Assembly: GCA_014898425.1 (NCBI GenBank)
Contig: RCSZ01000005.1
Location: forward strand, 1,948,501-2,012,500
Direction of reading: 5' to 3'
DNA: 64,000 bases
DNA from: Botryotinia globosa
Taxonomy: Eukaryota > Ascomycota > Leotiomycetes > Helotiales > Sclerotiniaceae
A model generated the notes under the pieces. That model did no database searches. It was not told where the DNA came from and was given only the letters and a program-made list of their open reading frames with translations. The position numbers were made by a program, and so were the translations under genes. This document shows, in pieces, positions 23,746 through 34,182 of this stretch; position 1 is the first letter of the stretch; every line of letters begins with the position of its first letter.

Positions 23746-25151
23746 TCAAAGTATTTCATCTTCTTCATCTTCTTCATCTTCTTTAGCAAATTTTCTCTTC
23801 TTTCGAGACTCGCATTCGGTATTGTTCGAGGTAGAAGCAACGGGGAATAATGGTGCCGAGGATGTGTTTGGTGATGAGCTTGGTGGAACTGCGAAGCCAT
23901 TGCCGTCATGTCGAACATTCAATGCCATCATCGCTGAAGCTGTGTATTAATATCTATTGTACCAATGCATTGTAGAAAAATTTGACTTACCATCTCTGAT
24001 TATCTTGATGTCAGGCTCGCGAGGCTCGAGCCTGGCGTCCATTTTGTCAAAATAACCTTCCAATAAGTTGCAAATGCCAGTCTTATCATGTTTCAAGAAG
24101 TACATAAAACCATGCATCATTATGACATCCGTAGCATTGATTGGAGCAGGTTCCACTTCGATGGTTGGGTTTTGCTTTGCCTTTGCAATGATATCTTTGT
24201 ATCCAAGCTCATCAAAGTCACTGTCAGAGTCGTTGACTGTGTCATCAGTGCTTCGAACTGTCGATGTATCACTTCCATCTATGTCATCTTGTGCACCAAT
24301 ATCTGCAACTTGTTCAGAAGGCTGTGAGCCTGGTGCCTCAGAATTCCGGCTGTGATCCGAGACAATGTCATCAACAACTTCGAGAGGCAATGTTGAGTTT
24401 GTCAATCCAGGAGTGACGTCTACCATGTTATCTTCATCGAGGGCATCCATGTAAAGCTTCCGAGCATATAAGGAATCCTTGATGTCGTTGGCTGCATTGA
24501 TGATATCATTGAATGGCACACACTCCTCACTTGTGACATCGAGTTCTCGTTGATCGATTACTGCCGTTGCCCAGCCATGTGCAGCTTCGATGTGGTATTG
24601 GATGACAGTGAGAATGTCATCCTGGCTGCCACTTTTCTCGTCGAGACAATCCTCGAAGCAACGAGCGAAATTTATGTGGATGGTGGCTCTATGGTAAGTG
24701 CTAAGCGGCTTTCCATATTTGTTTCGCAGAAGTCTACTATAAGCTTCCATTTGTAGTTCTCTGCATGGTCGATCGTAGAGTTCTTTGCGGCTAGGGGTGT
24801 GAGACGCGATGTAGTTTTCACTTAACATCAAGAGAGGCTTGTGTGGCGTTGTAAGCTGCAAACCCAAGTTAGTATACATCGTTGAAGTAGGAAGAATGAC
24901 TCTCGATTATGCCAAGCAAGCAGAGTAGGCGGCTAGAGCAATATGATCCTCAATGGAGAAGTTATATGGGGATATAGAGTAAACCCCAAGAGGCAGAAGA
25001 TATTGAAGAAGGTCAGGGATAAGAAACTTACACCATCGATGCAAAGAGCGTGACTCTTTCTTATGTTTCCAACGCGATTGTACGGCTTTTCTATCTCGTT
25101 GCCGACGAGCCCCGCAACTTTCCATCTGCGGATTTCAGAATCAGACACCAT
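23746..25151 (-). CDS. unrecognised protein, three exons
   Basis: Exons 25032-25151, 23991-24855 and 23746-23939 join in frame through consensus introns (GTAAGT donors; TTTGCAG and ACACAG acceptors) to 392 residues. I recognise no family. Residues 1-190 are mixed and probably helical. About 190-260 is acidic and Ser/Asp-rich (SDHSRNSEAPGSQPSEQVAD; DTVNDSDSDFDELGYKD). The tail is charged, with a likely nuclear localisation signal (SRKKRKFAKEDEEDEEDE), so a nuclear location is plausible. There is no signal peptide, membrane segment or cysteine motif. Frame continuity over three exons with good splice sites argues it is a real gene. It sits alone beside a large repeat block, a typical place for lineage-specific genes. 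Confidence 0.7.
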
Positions 25152-27300
25152 ATTGGATCGGGTTCTTGTGAGAATATTGTTATAGAGTCGTTTGAACTGT
25201 AGGAAAGGATGGCGACGTTGACAGTGGATAATTGCAAAGATGGTTGAGATTTGACACAAGAGAACTGAGCGCAAAGAGCTTATCAAGTGTAAAGAACGAA
25301 GCAACTGATTAAAATAACGCTAATGTGTTCTTGCAAAGACAAAGTAGTGGTATCGTACAGGCAGTCCATCAGTTGATAGATGCAAATGAAATGTTATGGA
25401 AAGGAAATTCTTGAAAATACGACCGTGGGCGCAGAACTTATATATCGATCAAGGCGAGGCAAAGCACAGTATCACATGATAAGGCTAGATTCGCTACCTC
25501 CTCCATTCAGGTACCTTCGTTGTCCTTGTAAACTCCGGTAATACTGCGGAGGAAGGCCGGAAGTAGACTGGATGAGGACATGTAGAGAGGTGCAGATAGA
25601 TAGGGCTCAAATGAGTACAATATTGGAGGCTTACAGATCATTTTGAGCTTGAATGATGTGCGCATAATGTGTGTATATATGTAGTTACAATAGAATCATA
25701 TCAATTTTGCTTGTAAATCAGCCACCGCCGTCCCTTCAGGCTTCTTGGAATCCATTTCGAGCGTAGAGTATTCCTGTTCTTCTATCTGCTATCTGCTAGA
25801 AACCTATCAATTGTGATTGCATCTGCTGCGCTGCTTAAGAGCTCCTTTCTGGGATCCTTGCATATCTTGTTTGTATTGTCGTAGGGCCGTATACCTATTC
25901 TCAATCACAGCCCAACGTCACCTCGAAACTAGTGCTGCGCCAATAAAGAATTGATTACCCACTTCTCTCTATCGGTGAGCTTTCCATGACTCCTCTCTGC
26001 TGTGGCTTTAATTCCCTGCTTTATTCTAATTTGCCTCGCGCATTAAGAGCGCTCCATTTGCTTTCGTAGCCTCATTGTCGCCGCACAACCGTTTCCCTTC
26101 CTATCGCCTCCAACCCATCCTCTCGGCTCTATCCTCCTGTTCCTACTGCAACCTAGCCTCTAGGTCTCTTTGCTCCTGTCTATTTTCACCCAGCGCCTCG
26201 ACTTTCCTTCCCTGCCGATATACTCGATAGCCTCAGGTCCCCTCCATTGTTATTGTGGGGTCGTCTCCGTTCTCTGTTTACTACAGCGCAATATACTTCG
26301 ATCGCGATCCTACTTTCAGCAATTGCGGCATTAGCAGATCTCCTAAGAAAAAGCGGCATAGAGTGCCGACAACTCATGGATTGTTCACCTATATCAGCAA
26401 GTTTAGTCGTTGTGCCTTTATCCTTCATGCCGAAGACCACAAGCAATCCAATCGGCAGGCAAACCACACAGCAGTAAATAGCGCACGGCAAAGAGAGTTC
26501 TATTTCTGCTTTACAGCCATCGTATCGTTGCCGGTTGTCGATTAGCAGGATACTTGGTAGCGCGGAATGAAAAACCGACCGAAGGGCTCCATCTCCTTCT
26601 CCTGATCTCTCCGCGGGCGTTGTTTACACTTTGCTTGCTCTTATGCCCCAATTTTTCAAAGAATGTTACTTTCTCCTTTATTATATACATTCCGCTACCA
26701 AAGCTAATGTTGTTCTTAGACTTCTTTGTATAGACACAGCGAGATCGACCTCTATGCTTTGAGGTTCATAACCCTACGGCGACCACCATAATGCGCGAAA
26801 TTATACAAATACTTCGGATTAAACCCTGAGTTTCGAAATGCATACGCTGTAATTACTATCTTCTGCAATTGCACGTTGCATACATGCTCCGAAACGCACC
26901 CTCTATGCTGAGGGTCTAAGCTGCTGCGAATACTCTCCTCGACAATCTATAACATTACTTCGAATTGGACCCTCGAGGCAAATAGCTCCGGATGCTTATG
27001 ACTGATGCCCTCATCGATTTCACACAGGCGCATTTACACATCGAGATCTTACGTCCATGTCTTTAGATTCTAGATCCTTAGACTTTGCCACCTCTATTCT
27101 CAACGTTCTCTATTTGCATCATCGATTGCATCTGCCAGACCTCTGAAGCGTATACACATGAGCGTTTACCCGCAATAATCTTCATAAACGCAAGTACTTC
27201 AAGCTTTATTGAGGGGGGTGCGGAACCTAAGCTACTCTCTGAGATTTGGATCCCAATAGATCTGTCAAATGACAGGTGTGGAGTGGGAATCAGCCCTTTG
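25152..27300. other. intergenic region of unusual composition, no supportable gene
   Basis: About 25690-26640 is pyrimidine-rich and relatively GC-rich, unlike the AT-rich block that follows, but its open frames are short and overlapping on both strands with no domain. About 26750-26990 holds two loosely similar segments, each starting CTCTATGCT and containing ACTTCGRATT, possibly a diverged tandem duplication. It could be an old non-RIPped repeat or a non-coding transcript. Confidence 0.45.
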
Positions 27301-27864
27301 GTGGCAGAATCCGTTATTAATGAAATGATCGTTTCATCAATTATAATAAGATCTTAGGTTTTCAACTATATATTGAAAGGATTTTTTTTAATAAATTAAT
27401 ATAATTGATCTCACAATCTATATCTCACAAATTTTATTCTAATTAATAAAGTTTTCGAATTTTAAATTTACAAAACTAATTCTAAGTTTTAATTAAAGTA
27501 TTTCAAATAGAAAAATTTATTATATCGAATTTAATTAATAATTTATAAAATGAATATATAGATTATATTTATTCTATATTATTTTTTATATAATATACTC
27601 TATACTATATAAAACAATAACAAAGTTTTTAATTAAAAAATAAATCAAATATAAATATTAAAAAAAGGAAATTCTTTTCTTTAAACTTTCGACTAATACC
27701 TTTTATTTATCTTTTAACTCCCCTAGTCATTCCCCTCCTCCTTCTAGCTTTTATACTCACTCTCTTCTATTTATCTTTTCTATAACTCTAATATTTAAAG
27801 ATCTTGAAAATTTTAAGGCCTTTTAAACCCCTTTTTTTTAGAAAAAAAAATATAATAATAAATA

Positions 27865-28701
27865 AGTCGATTATTCTACTTTCGGGCCACTCCTTTTTTG
27901 GGCTACTTTTTTATATTAAAAATTACTTTTTGTTCTATCAATATCTCTATCAATATTGAATATAATTCAATAAAAATATATATATATATATATATATAAT
28001 TTGAATTATTTTAGGCATATATTAGAATTTTTAGAATTTTAGGATTTTTCTGGATCGATTTCTAAAGCTTTGAAATATCAATTTTCAATTTAAATATAAA
28101 TCACATACAAATTTAAAATTTCATAAAATCTATAATAACTTTTAAAGAAAAATAGCTGTGAAAAATAAATTATAAAATTTAATTATAAATTTATAAGATA
28201 TTAAATTTGAAAGATATTGAAAAAATAAAAATTCCTCATAAATAAATATTTAAAAGAATGCTCTCAAAATTATAGAGATTATTTATACTATTTTTAACTC
28301 ACTATTTTTAACTCACTATATATTATATCTCTATATTTATTCATTTTTTTTAAAAAAATTAAATTTCTATATAGATTCAGATTTGAATTTTTCAAAAATA
28401 TATACAATTTTCTTTTAATAATTAATGTTCAAAAGTTATTAAAGATTTTATAAAAAATTTAATTTGTATGTGATTTATATGTAAATTGAAAATCGATATT
28501 TTGAAGCTCTAGAAATCGATCCAGAAAAATACTAAAATTCTAAAAATTCTAATATGAGCCTAAAATAATTCGAATTATATATATATAAATTTTTATTAAA
28601 TTATATTCAATATTAATAGAGATATTGATAGGCCAAAAAGTGATTTTTAGTGTAAAAGAATAGCTCAAAAGAGGGGTGGCCCGAAAGTAGAGTGATCGAC
28701 T
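27865..28701 (+). mobile_element. long-inverted-repeat element (LIR), copy A
   Basis: 837 bp flanked by TA on both sides. The arms of roughly 280 bp are imperfect inverted repeats: the left begins AGTCGATTATTCTACTTTCG, the right, inverted, AGTCGATCACTCTACTTTCG. Further matches include GGGCCAC, TATCAATATCTC and CTGGATCGATTTCTA in both arms. There is no coding capacity. TA duplication plus long inverted arms suggests a non-autonomous Tc1/mariner-type foldback element. Inserted in repeat R1. Confidence 0.8.
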
Positions 28702-28789
28702 TAAGTTACAAAAATTACTACTTTTATTCATTATCAATAATATATTTCATCTATTAATAACAAATATATTATTAATATTATATTATTAA

Positions 28790-29814
28790 TTGGAGGTTTA
28801 CCTCCTTAATATTCTTGCTGCCCGCAAGGGCCGAAGGTATATATAGACACGAAAAAAGAGAACCTCGCTTAATGAGACCCGATTCAAGCAATCTGATTGG
28901 TTCAATTCAAGTGATCTGATTAGCTCGATTTTCTTGGCATTGTGACCATAGCGCTTAAACTTTTTCAATGAAATCATTTAAATTAGTTTATTTAAGCTAA
29001 TATAAATTGAATGAAAAAAAAAAAAAGTGGTAACTATATATAAAAAGCTAAGAGCTTTCAAATGATATATTTTTTATATTGCTAGCTTTAAAACTGAAGG
29101 TTTTATAAAGGATTCAAATTGAAATAGTATAAATTTTATAATATAAAATTCTAGACTTTTTCAACAAAACCATTTAAATTAGCTTATTCAAACTAATATA
29201 AATTGAATAAAAAAAAAGAAAAGTAGTAACTATATATAAGAAGCTAAGAGCTTTCAAATAATATATTTTTTATATTGCTAGCTTTAAAACTGAAGGTTTT
29301 ATAAAGGGTTCAAATTGAAATAGTATAAATTTTATAATATAAAATTCTAGACTTTTTCAACAAAACCATTTAAATTAGCTTATTCAAACTAATATAAATT
29401 GAATAAAAAAAAAGAAAAGTAGTAACTATATATAAGAAGCTAAGGGTTTTCAAATGATATATTTTTTATATTGCTAGCTTCAAAACTAAGAGTTTTCTAA
29501 AAGATTGAAATTTAATTAATATAAATATAATTAGAGCTTATATGATCAATTGAAAAAGGATTATATTGAATATAATAGGTTTAAAATTAATACAAATTAT
29601 CTTAATATTGTAGCTTTCATAGTTCAGTAGTATAATCAATAATTCGAAGTAAAATAACCCACTAAAAAAAATAAAAAAATAAAAATAAAAGAGGTAAACC
29701 GATTTCGCCTGCAAGCTTTCAATAAAATTTCTTTTTTAGATTTTTATAATAATAAATATAATTATATAATACTTTCTCAAAAAGCAAGGGGTCCGGGGGC
29801 TCGCAGGCCCCTGG
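28790..29814 (+). mobile_element. TTGGAGG...CCCCTGG element, copy A, with internal triplication
   Basis: The element starts TTGGAGGTTTACCTCC and ends in a GC-rich hairpin, GGGGGCTCGCAGGCCCC, then TGG. The same ends bound the shorter copy at 63281-63918, with shared GAACCTCGCTTA and GATTGGTTCAATTCAAG inside. A long approximate direct repeat around TTAATATTATATTA flanks it, larger than a cut-and-paste transposon makes. A 196-bp segment is present three times here against once in copy B. No coding frame survives; the class is uncertain, possibly a non-LTR/SINE-like retroelement. Confidence 0.65.
28959..29510 (+). repeat. 196-bp tandem triplication
   Basis: Units begin with ACTTTTTCAA at 28959, 29155 and 29351. 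Each holds the poly-A stretch, AGTAACTATATATAA and TTGCTAGCTT in the same order; the third is truncated at about 160 bp. Units two and three are nearly identical, so the last duplication is recent relative to the decay. Confidence 0.9.
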
Positions 29815-29925
29815 TATTACATTGTTAATATTATATTACATTATAATATATATATATATAGAAAATTTATACAAGAATTTATATTGAATCTTTTTTCATT
29901 TCGAATATTAACTTTGCTACTATAG

Positions 29926-32077
29926 GGCAGGTAGGCGCTTAGGTCAAAGGTAGGTACTGGCAGTACTAGAGCGGGATACAATACTTAATGAGTGGGCTAG
30001 GGCTTTAAGCAGCAGATATCTCCTATTTGAATAAAGAAAGTTATCGTGTTGCTGTAGGCTACAAGTTCATATTACATTAGATAGTTAGTTTATAACTTTA
30101 GGTGGCAATTCAACAATCATTCTTACTTATAAAGGAATCTTGAGATGTGTCATGCATTTAGAAACTACACAGGTGATTGACGTTATTTTATGTGGTATAA
30201 CTATGATTATTTTTGAGCAGTTGACATAAGCATCAAAAATGCTCAAAATGATAGCAATCACTCAATAGAACATAATGTTGATAAGATACGGCATTCACGA
30301 ACTTTCTAAAAGCATGAATAAAGTTGTTTAAAAACACTTATACATCACCCTAAACATGCATAAACACCTCTAAGCATTCTAAAGTTATGTAAAAACACTT
30401 CAAAGTCCTTTAAACCAACTTTTTTACTTTCTCAATCATCAAATGCACATCATTTGGTGTTACATGGCGTCAATGTCTAGCAAAAGTTCTCTTATTTTTC
30501 AACATAATTACCTTCGTTTCATCACCATTCAGTACTGGAAACATCCAGTAAGCCTACAAATAACAGCAAATAACAGCAAATATACATCTTTCATCACTTA
30601 GAGCACTTTTTGTCTCTTTATTTCATCCTGATGTACATCAAGATAGTTCTCACATCCACCTTAGTCTGTCGGTTAGCTACCTCCGAAGTTCAGCCGCCCC
30701 TGATGCATTAAAAGTCCATCATCAACATATCACATGTTCAAAATAAGCAATTTGGAGACTTTATTTTGAGGACTAGAGATGATAAGTAGGAAATTTTGCG
30801 ATTATCTGGGTCTAAATGAAGGATTGGGTGATATCATCTCTAAAGTATAGAGAATAGTCTACATAGAATGGGTTTAAGAGGTGAGGAGCATGCTATCTTT
30901 GATTAGGGATAGAGAAGAACAACAATTCTTCAAGTTTATCACGTGAGTTAGACATCATTGTTACCAGATAAGAGAAACTCTAAGTCATTGTCTATCTCTT
31001 AAATCCTGGCTAGAAACTTATAGTCAAATAAGTAAAGAGGAGAGCTGTATTTATATATGTTTAGGAGAAGGTTGAGAAATTAAAACCCATGGAATTCAAC
31101 CAGAAAGACTATAATTGTTCGACTTTTGAGTGACAACTAAGAATGAAACAGGCAAACAAGATAAGATGAGAGTAGATAAATCTTTATTTGGGATTGAATA
31201 TTTCATAAGTGTATATCACTAGAGAAGGACAAATAATAGATGCTTTCGAGGAGTATGAGGAAGAGTACTAGAGCAGGTGGTCAAGAGAAAAGGATAATAG
31301 TTTATATTATTTTAATCAGTATTAAATGCTATTTGAATAAAGTATTAGGAATAGAAATGTGATGACTTCAATATGTTGAGAAAGAAAAGAGGTTTAATCT
31401 AAATTTTAAGAGAAATCATGCGAAAACTGATAGTCATCACTAGTATGTAAGAGTTACACGAGTGTAGAAAGAAAGATACAGATGAATGACATAAGGTACT
31501 CAACAAGACAAAAGAACTTTGAATTAAGTACGCAAAAGTCAAAAAAAAAGAAATTCTGCATTATTCTACTAGAAGTCGTAGGTTGAAGTTCTCTATTATG
31601 AAGATAGTTAGGTAAGATGTCGTGAGAGTTTGAGTAAAAGGTAGAGATGGCATAGGAAACACTGCAGTATTGAATCGAACGTATTCTAGTATCTCAAATA
31701 GTTCCATTTTATCCTTAACATACAGGATTTAAAACACGGTTTATAACTGGCAGTTGATTGGTTGAGAAAAAATACGGATGTTTTGTGTAGCGAATATCAA
31801 AAGTTAGAAAATAGATTGAAATAGGTTTTAATAGGTATAGTGGTTATAAATGATATATGAAATATAATTGATTGATATCTTTATATTTTTTGAATTAATA
31901 GTTTTTTAATGATATTATTTTTATATCAAGGAAAAGAGTTGTTATTAATATATTAATTGTTTAATTGATTTTGTAGTAAAAAGTTCGATGAAAAATCATT
32001 AATATGTTTCTGATTGGTTTAGATTTGATTAGTAATAAGAGAGATAAGAGAAGAGATTAGAAAGAAAAGAGAAGGGA
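29926..32077. other. degenerate non-coding region
   Basis: About 2.1 kb with stops in all frames. Composition is moderately AT-rich and purine-biased. It may be a decayed retroelement, but I could not recognise any reverse transcriptase, integrase or protease motif, so no class is assigned. Confidence 0.4.
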
Positions 32078-32180
32078 TTAGATTTATTAGATTTATTAGA
32101 TTTATTAGATTTATTAGATTTATTAGATTTATTAGATTTATTAAATTTATTAGATTTATTAGATTTATTAGATTTATTAA
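32078..32180 (+). repeat. (ATTAGATTT)n minisatellite
   Basis: About eleven near-perfect copies of a 9-bp unit. On the minus strand it spells a Leu-Ile-Asn repeat, which is an artefact of the unit length and not a gene. Confidence 0.95.
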
Positions 32181-33112
32181 AGAAAAAAAAATAGAAAAAA
32201 AATAGAAAAAAATAATAGAAAAAAATAATAGAAAAAATAAAAAAAAAAGAATTAAAAAAAGAATTAAAAAAAGAATTAAAAAAAGAATTAAAAAAAGAAT
32301 TAAAAAAAGAATAAAAAAAAGAATTAAAAAAAGCATAAAGAATTAAAAAAAGAATAAAAAAAAAAGAATTAAAAAAGAATTAAAAAAAAGAATTAAAAAG
32401 AGAATTAAAAAAGAATTAAAAAAAGAATTAAAAAAAGAATTAAAAAAAGCATAAAGAATTAAAAAAAGAATTAAAAAAAGAATTAAAAAAAGAATTAAAA
32501 AAAAGAATTAAAAAGAGAATTAAAAAAGAATTAAAAAAAGCATAAAGAATTAAAAAAGAATTAAAAAAAAGAATTAAAAAGAGAATTAAAAAAAAGAATT
32601 AAAAAGAGAATTCAAAAAAATAATTAGAAAATAAATAAAAGAAAAGAATTAAAAAAAGAATTAAAAAAAAGAATTAAAAAAAGAATTAAAAAAAGCATAA
32701 AGAATTAAAAAAAGAATTAAAAACAAGAATTAAAAAGAGAATTAAAAAAGAATTAAAAAAAGCATAAAGAATTAAAAAAAGAATTAAAAAAAAAGAATTA
32801 AAAAGAGAATTAAAAAAAAGAATTAAAAAGAGAATTCAAAAAAATAATTAGAAAATAAATAAAAGAAAAGAATTAAAAAAAGAATTAAAAAAAAGAATTA
32901 AAAAAAGAATTCAAAAAAATAATTAGAAAATAAATAAAAGAAAAGAATTAGAAAAAGAATTAGATAGAGAATTAGAAAGAGAATTAGAAAGAGAATTAAA
33001 AAAGAATTAGAAAGAAAATTAGAAAGAAAATTAGAAAGAAAATTAGAAAGAAAATTAGAAAGAAAATTAGAAAGAAAATTAGAAAAAGAATTAAAAAAAG
33101 AATTATAAGATT
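32181..33112 (+). repeat. A-rich (GAATTAAAAAA)n satellite-like array
   Basis: More than 900 bp of imperfect GAATTAAAAA and GAATTAGAAA units. A longer motif, AAAGCATAAAGAATTAAAAA, recurs near 32330, 32447, 32537, 32691 and 32758, giving higher-order repeats. Strongly strand-asymmetric (A/G on plus). Confidence 0.95.
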
Positions 33113-33178
33113 TATAAGATTTTGAGGTTTATTTATACCTTTAATACTTTTATATAAGCTAAAAGCTAGAGGTTAATA

Positions 33179-33181
33179 AAG

Positions 33182-33258
<77 letters not shown>
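33179..33258 (+). repeat. (ATT)n microsatellite
   Basis: About 26 uninterrupted ATT trinucleotides, just after the A-rich array. Confidence 0.97.
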
Positions 33259-33259
<1 letters not shown>

Positions 33260-33829
33260 CCCCACCTAGATCGGTATACAGATCACCACCTCAAAAGCTT
33301 ACAATCTCTGAATAGCTTCAAAATTCATATTTTAATAGAAAATCTAAAAATATTAATCTTATTTATTTTTAGAATTCTAAAAGCTATATAATATAAATAT
33401 AAATGTAGATTCTAAGGAACATAAAAAATAACTACGGAGAGCGTTAGCGAGCCCGTTATTATTTTTAGCCCCGAAGGGCCGAAAAAAGCTCGTTAGGAAT
33501 AAGAATCAAGTTAGTCTCTCCTTCAAAACGCTTCAGTCCTTTTTCCTGTGGAGATTAGAGTAACACAACAAAGAGGGTGTAACCAGGGATAATTAGATGA
33601 TAATGAACATTGTCCTAATAAAAGACGAAGAATAATCAGTCATAAGAGGCGCTAAAGTTATGAATACCTAGGTAACAATGAAGAGGTGAGGGGAAAAGCA
33701 GTCAAAGTAGTTCAAAGGAGCAATCCTTTAGTACTTTGAATGTTTTTCAATTCAAATTTCTACTATTGTATTCCACTAATAAACATTAAAGGATAATCAG
33801 ATGCTCTTAAAAATCTCTAGATGACTTTA

Positions 33830-34182
33830 GGGCCCGTTCGGATCGATTTTTTAGGCGATGTAGAGCTATATTTGTTGGAAATATAAGGGTTTATTAAATG
33901 CGAATATAGCTTAACAATTTATATTGATAAAAAAATTGAAAAAAAATTGTTGAATATTAATATTAAACTACAAAAAGTTACAAATATAAATCATTAAATC
34001 TGAAAATTTATATAATAACTTTATTAAATTTATAATAAAGTTTTAACTAATATTTATTAATATATTATTACTTCATATTTTAGAAATCTACAAAAGTCTA
34101 CAAATATAAAATAAATTATTAATCAAATAAAAGCACTAATTTTATATTGATAATAAATTAAAAAAATAATCCGAACTGACCC
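33830..34182. mobile_element. PIF/Harbinger-like MITE with TTA target duplication
   Basis: 353 bp. The left end GGGCCCGTTCGGATCGATTT and the inverted right end GGGTCAGTTCGGATTATTTT form terminal inverted repeats, flanked by TTA at 33827-33829 and 34183-34185. A GGGNNNGTT-type end with a 3-bp TTA duplication is the signature of PIF/Harbinger (Tourist-like) elements. The interior is AT-rich and non-coding. Confidence 0.8.

Larger units (their letters stand above)
27301..29925 (+). mobile_element. decayed dispersed repeat R1, copy 3, split by two insertions
   Basis: R1 sequence runs 27301 to about 27864, continues at 28702-28789 and resumes at 29815-29925. The outer parts align with copy 1 (8300-8998) in order, including AATATATTATTAATATTATA and GAATTTATATTGAAT near the end. 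The ends read GTGGCAGAATCCGTTATT and, inverted, CTATAGTAGCAAAGTTAA, a weak terminal inverted repeat. The interruptions are a TA-flanked long-inverted-repeat element and the TTGGAGG element. Confidence 0.65.

Noticed and set aside
28549..28737. A 62-codon frame similar in sequence to one at 62102-62326
   Set aside because: The similarity is explained by both lying in arms of the long-inverted-repeat element; the interior is non-coding.
29926..31850. A decayed LTR-retrotransposon pol region
   Set aside because: I could not find any reverse transcriptase, integrase or protease motif in any frame, so no class can be claimed.
32019..32336. An apparent 105-residue protein made of Leu-Ile-Asn and Phe-Leu repeats
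   Set aside because: It is the translation of the 9-bp and 11-bp simple-sequence arrays.
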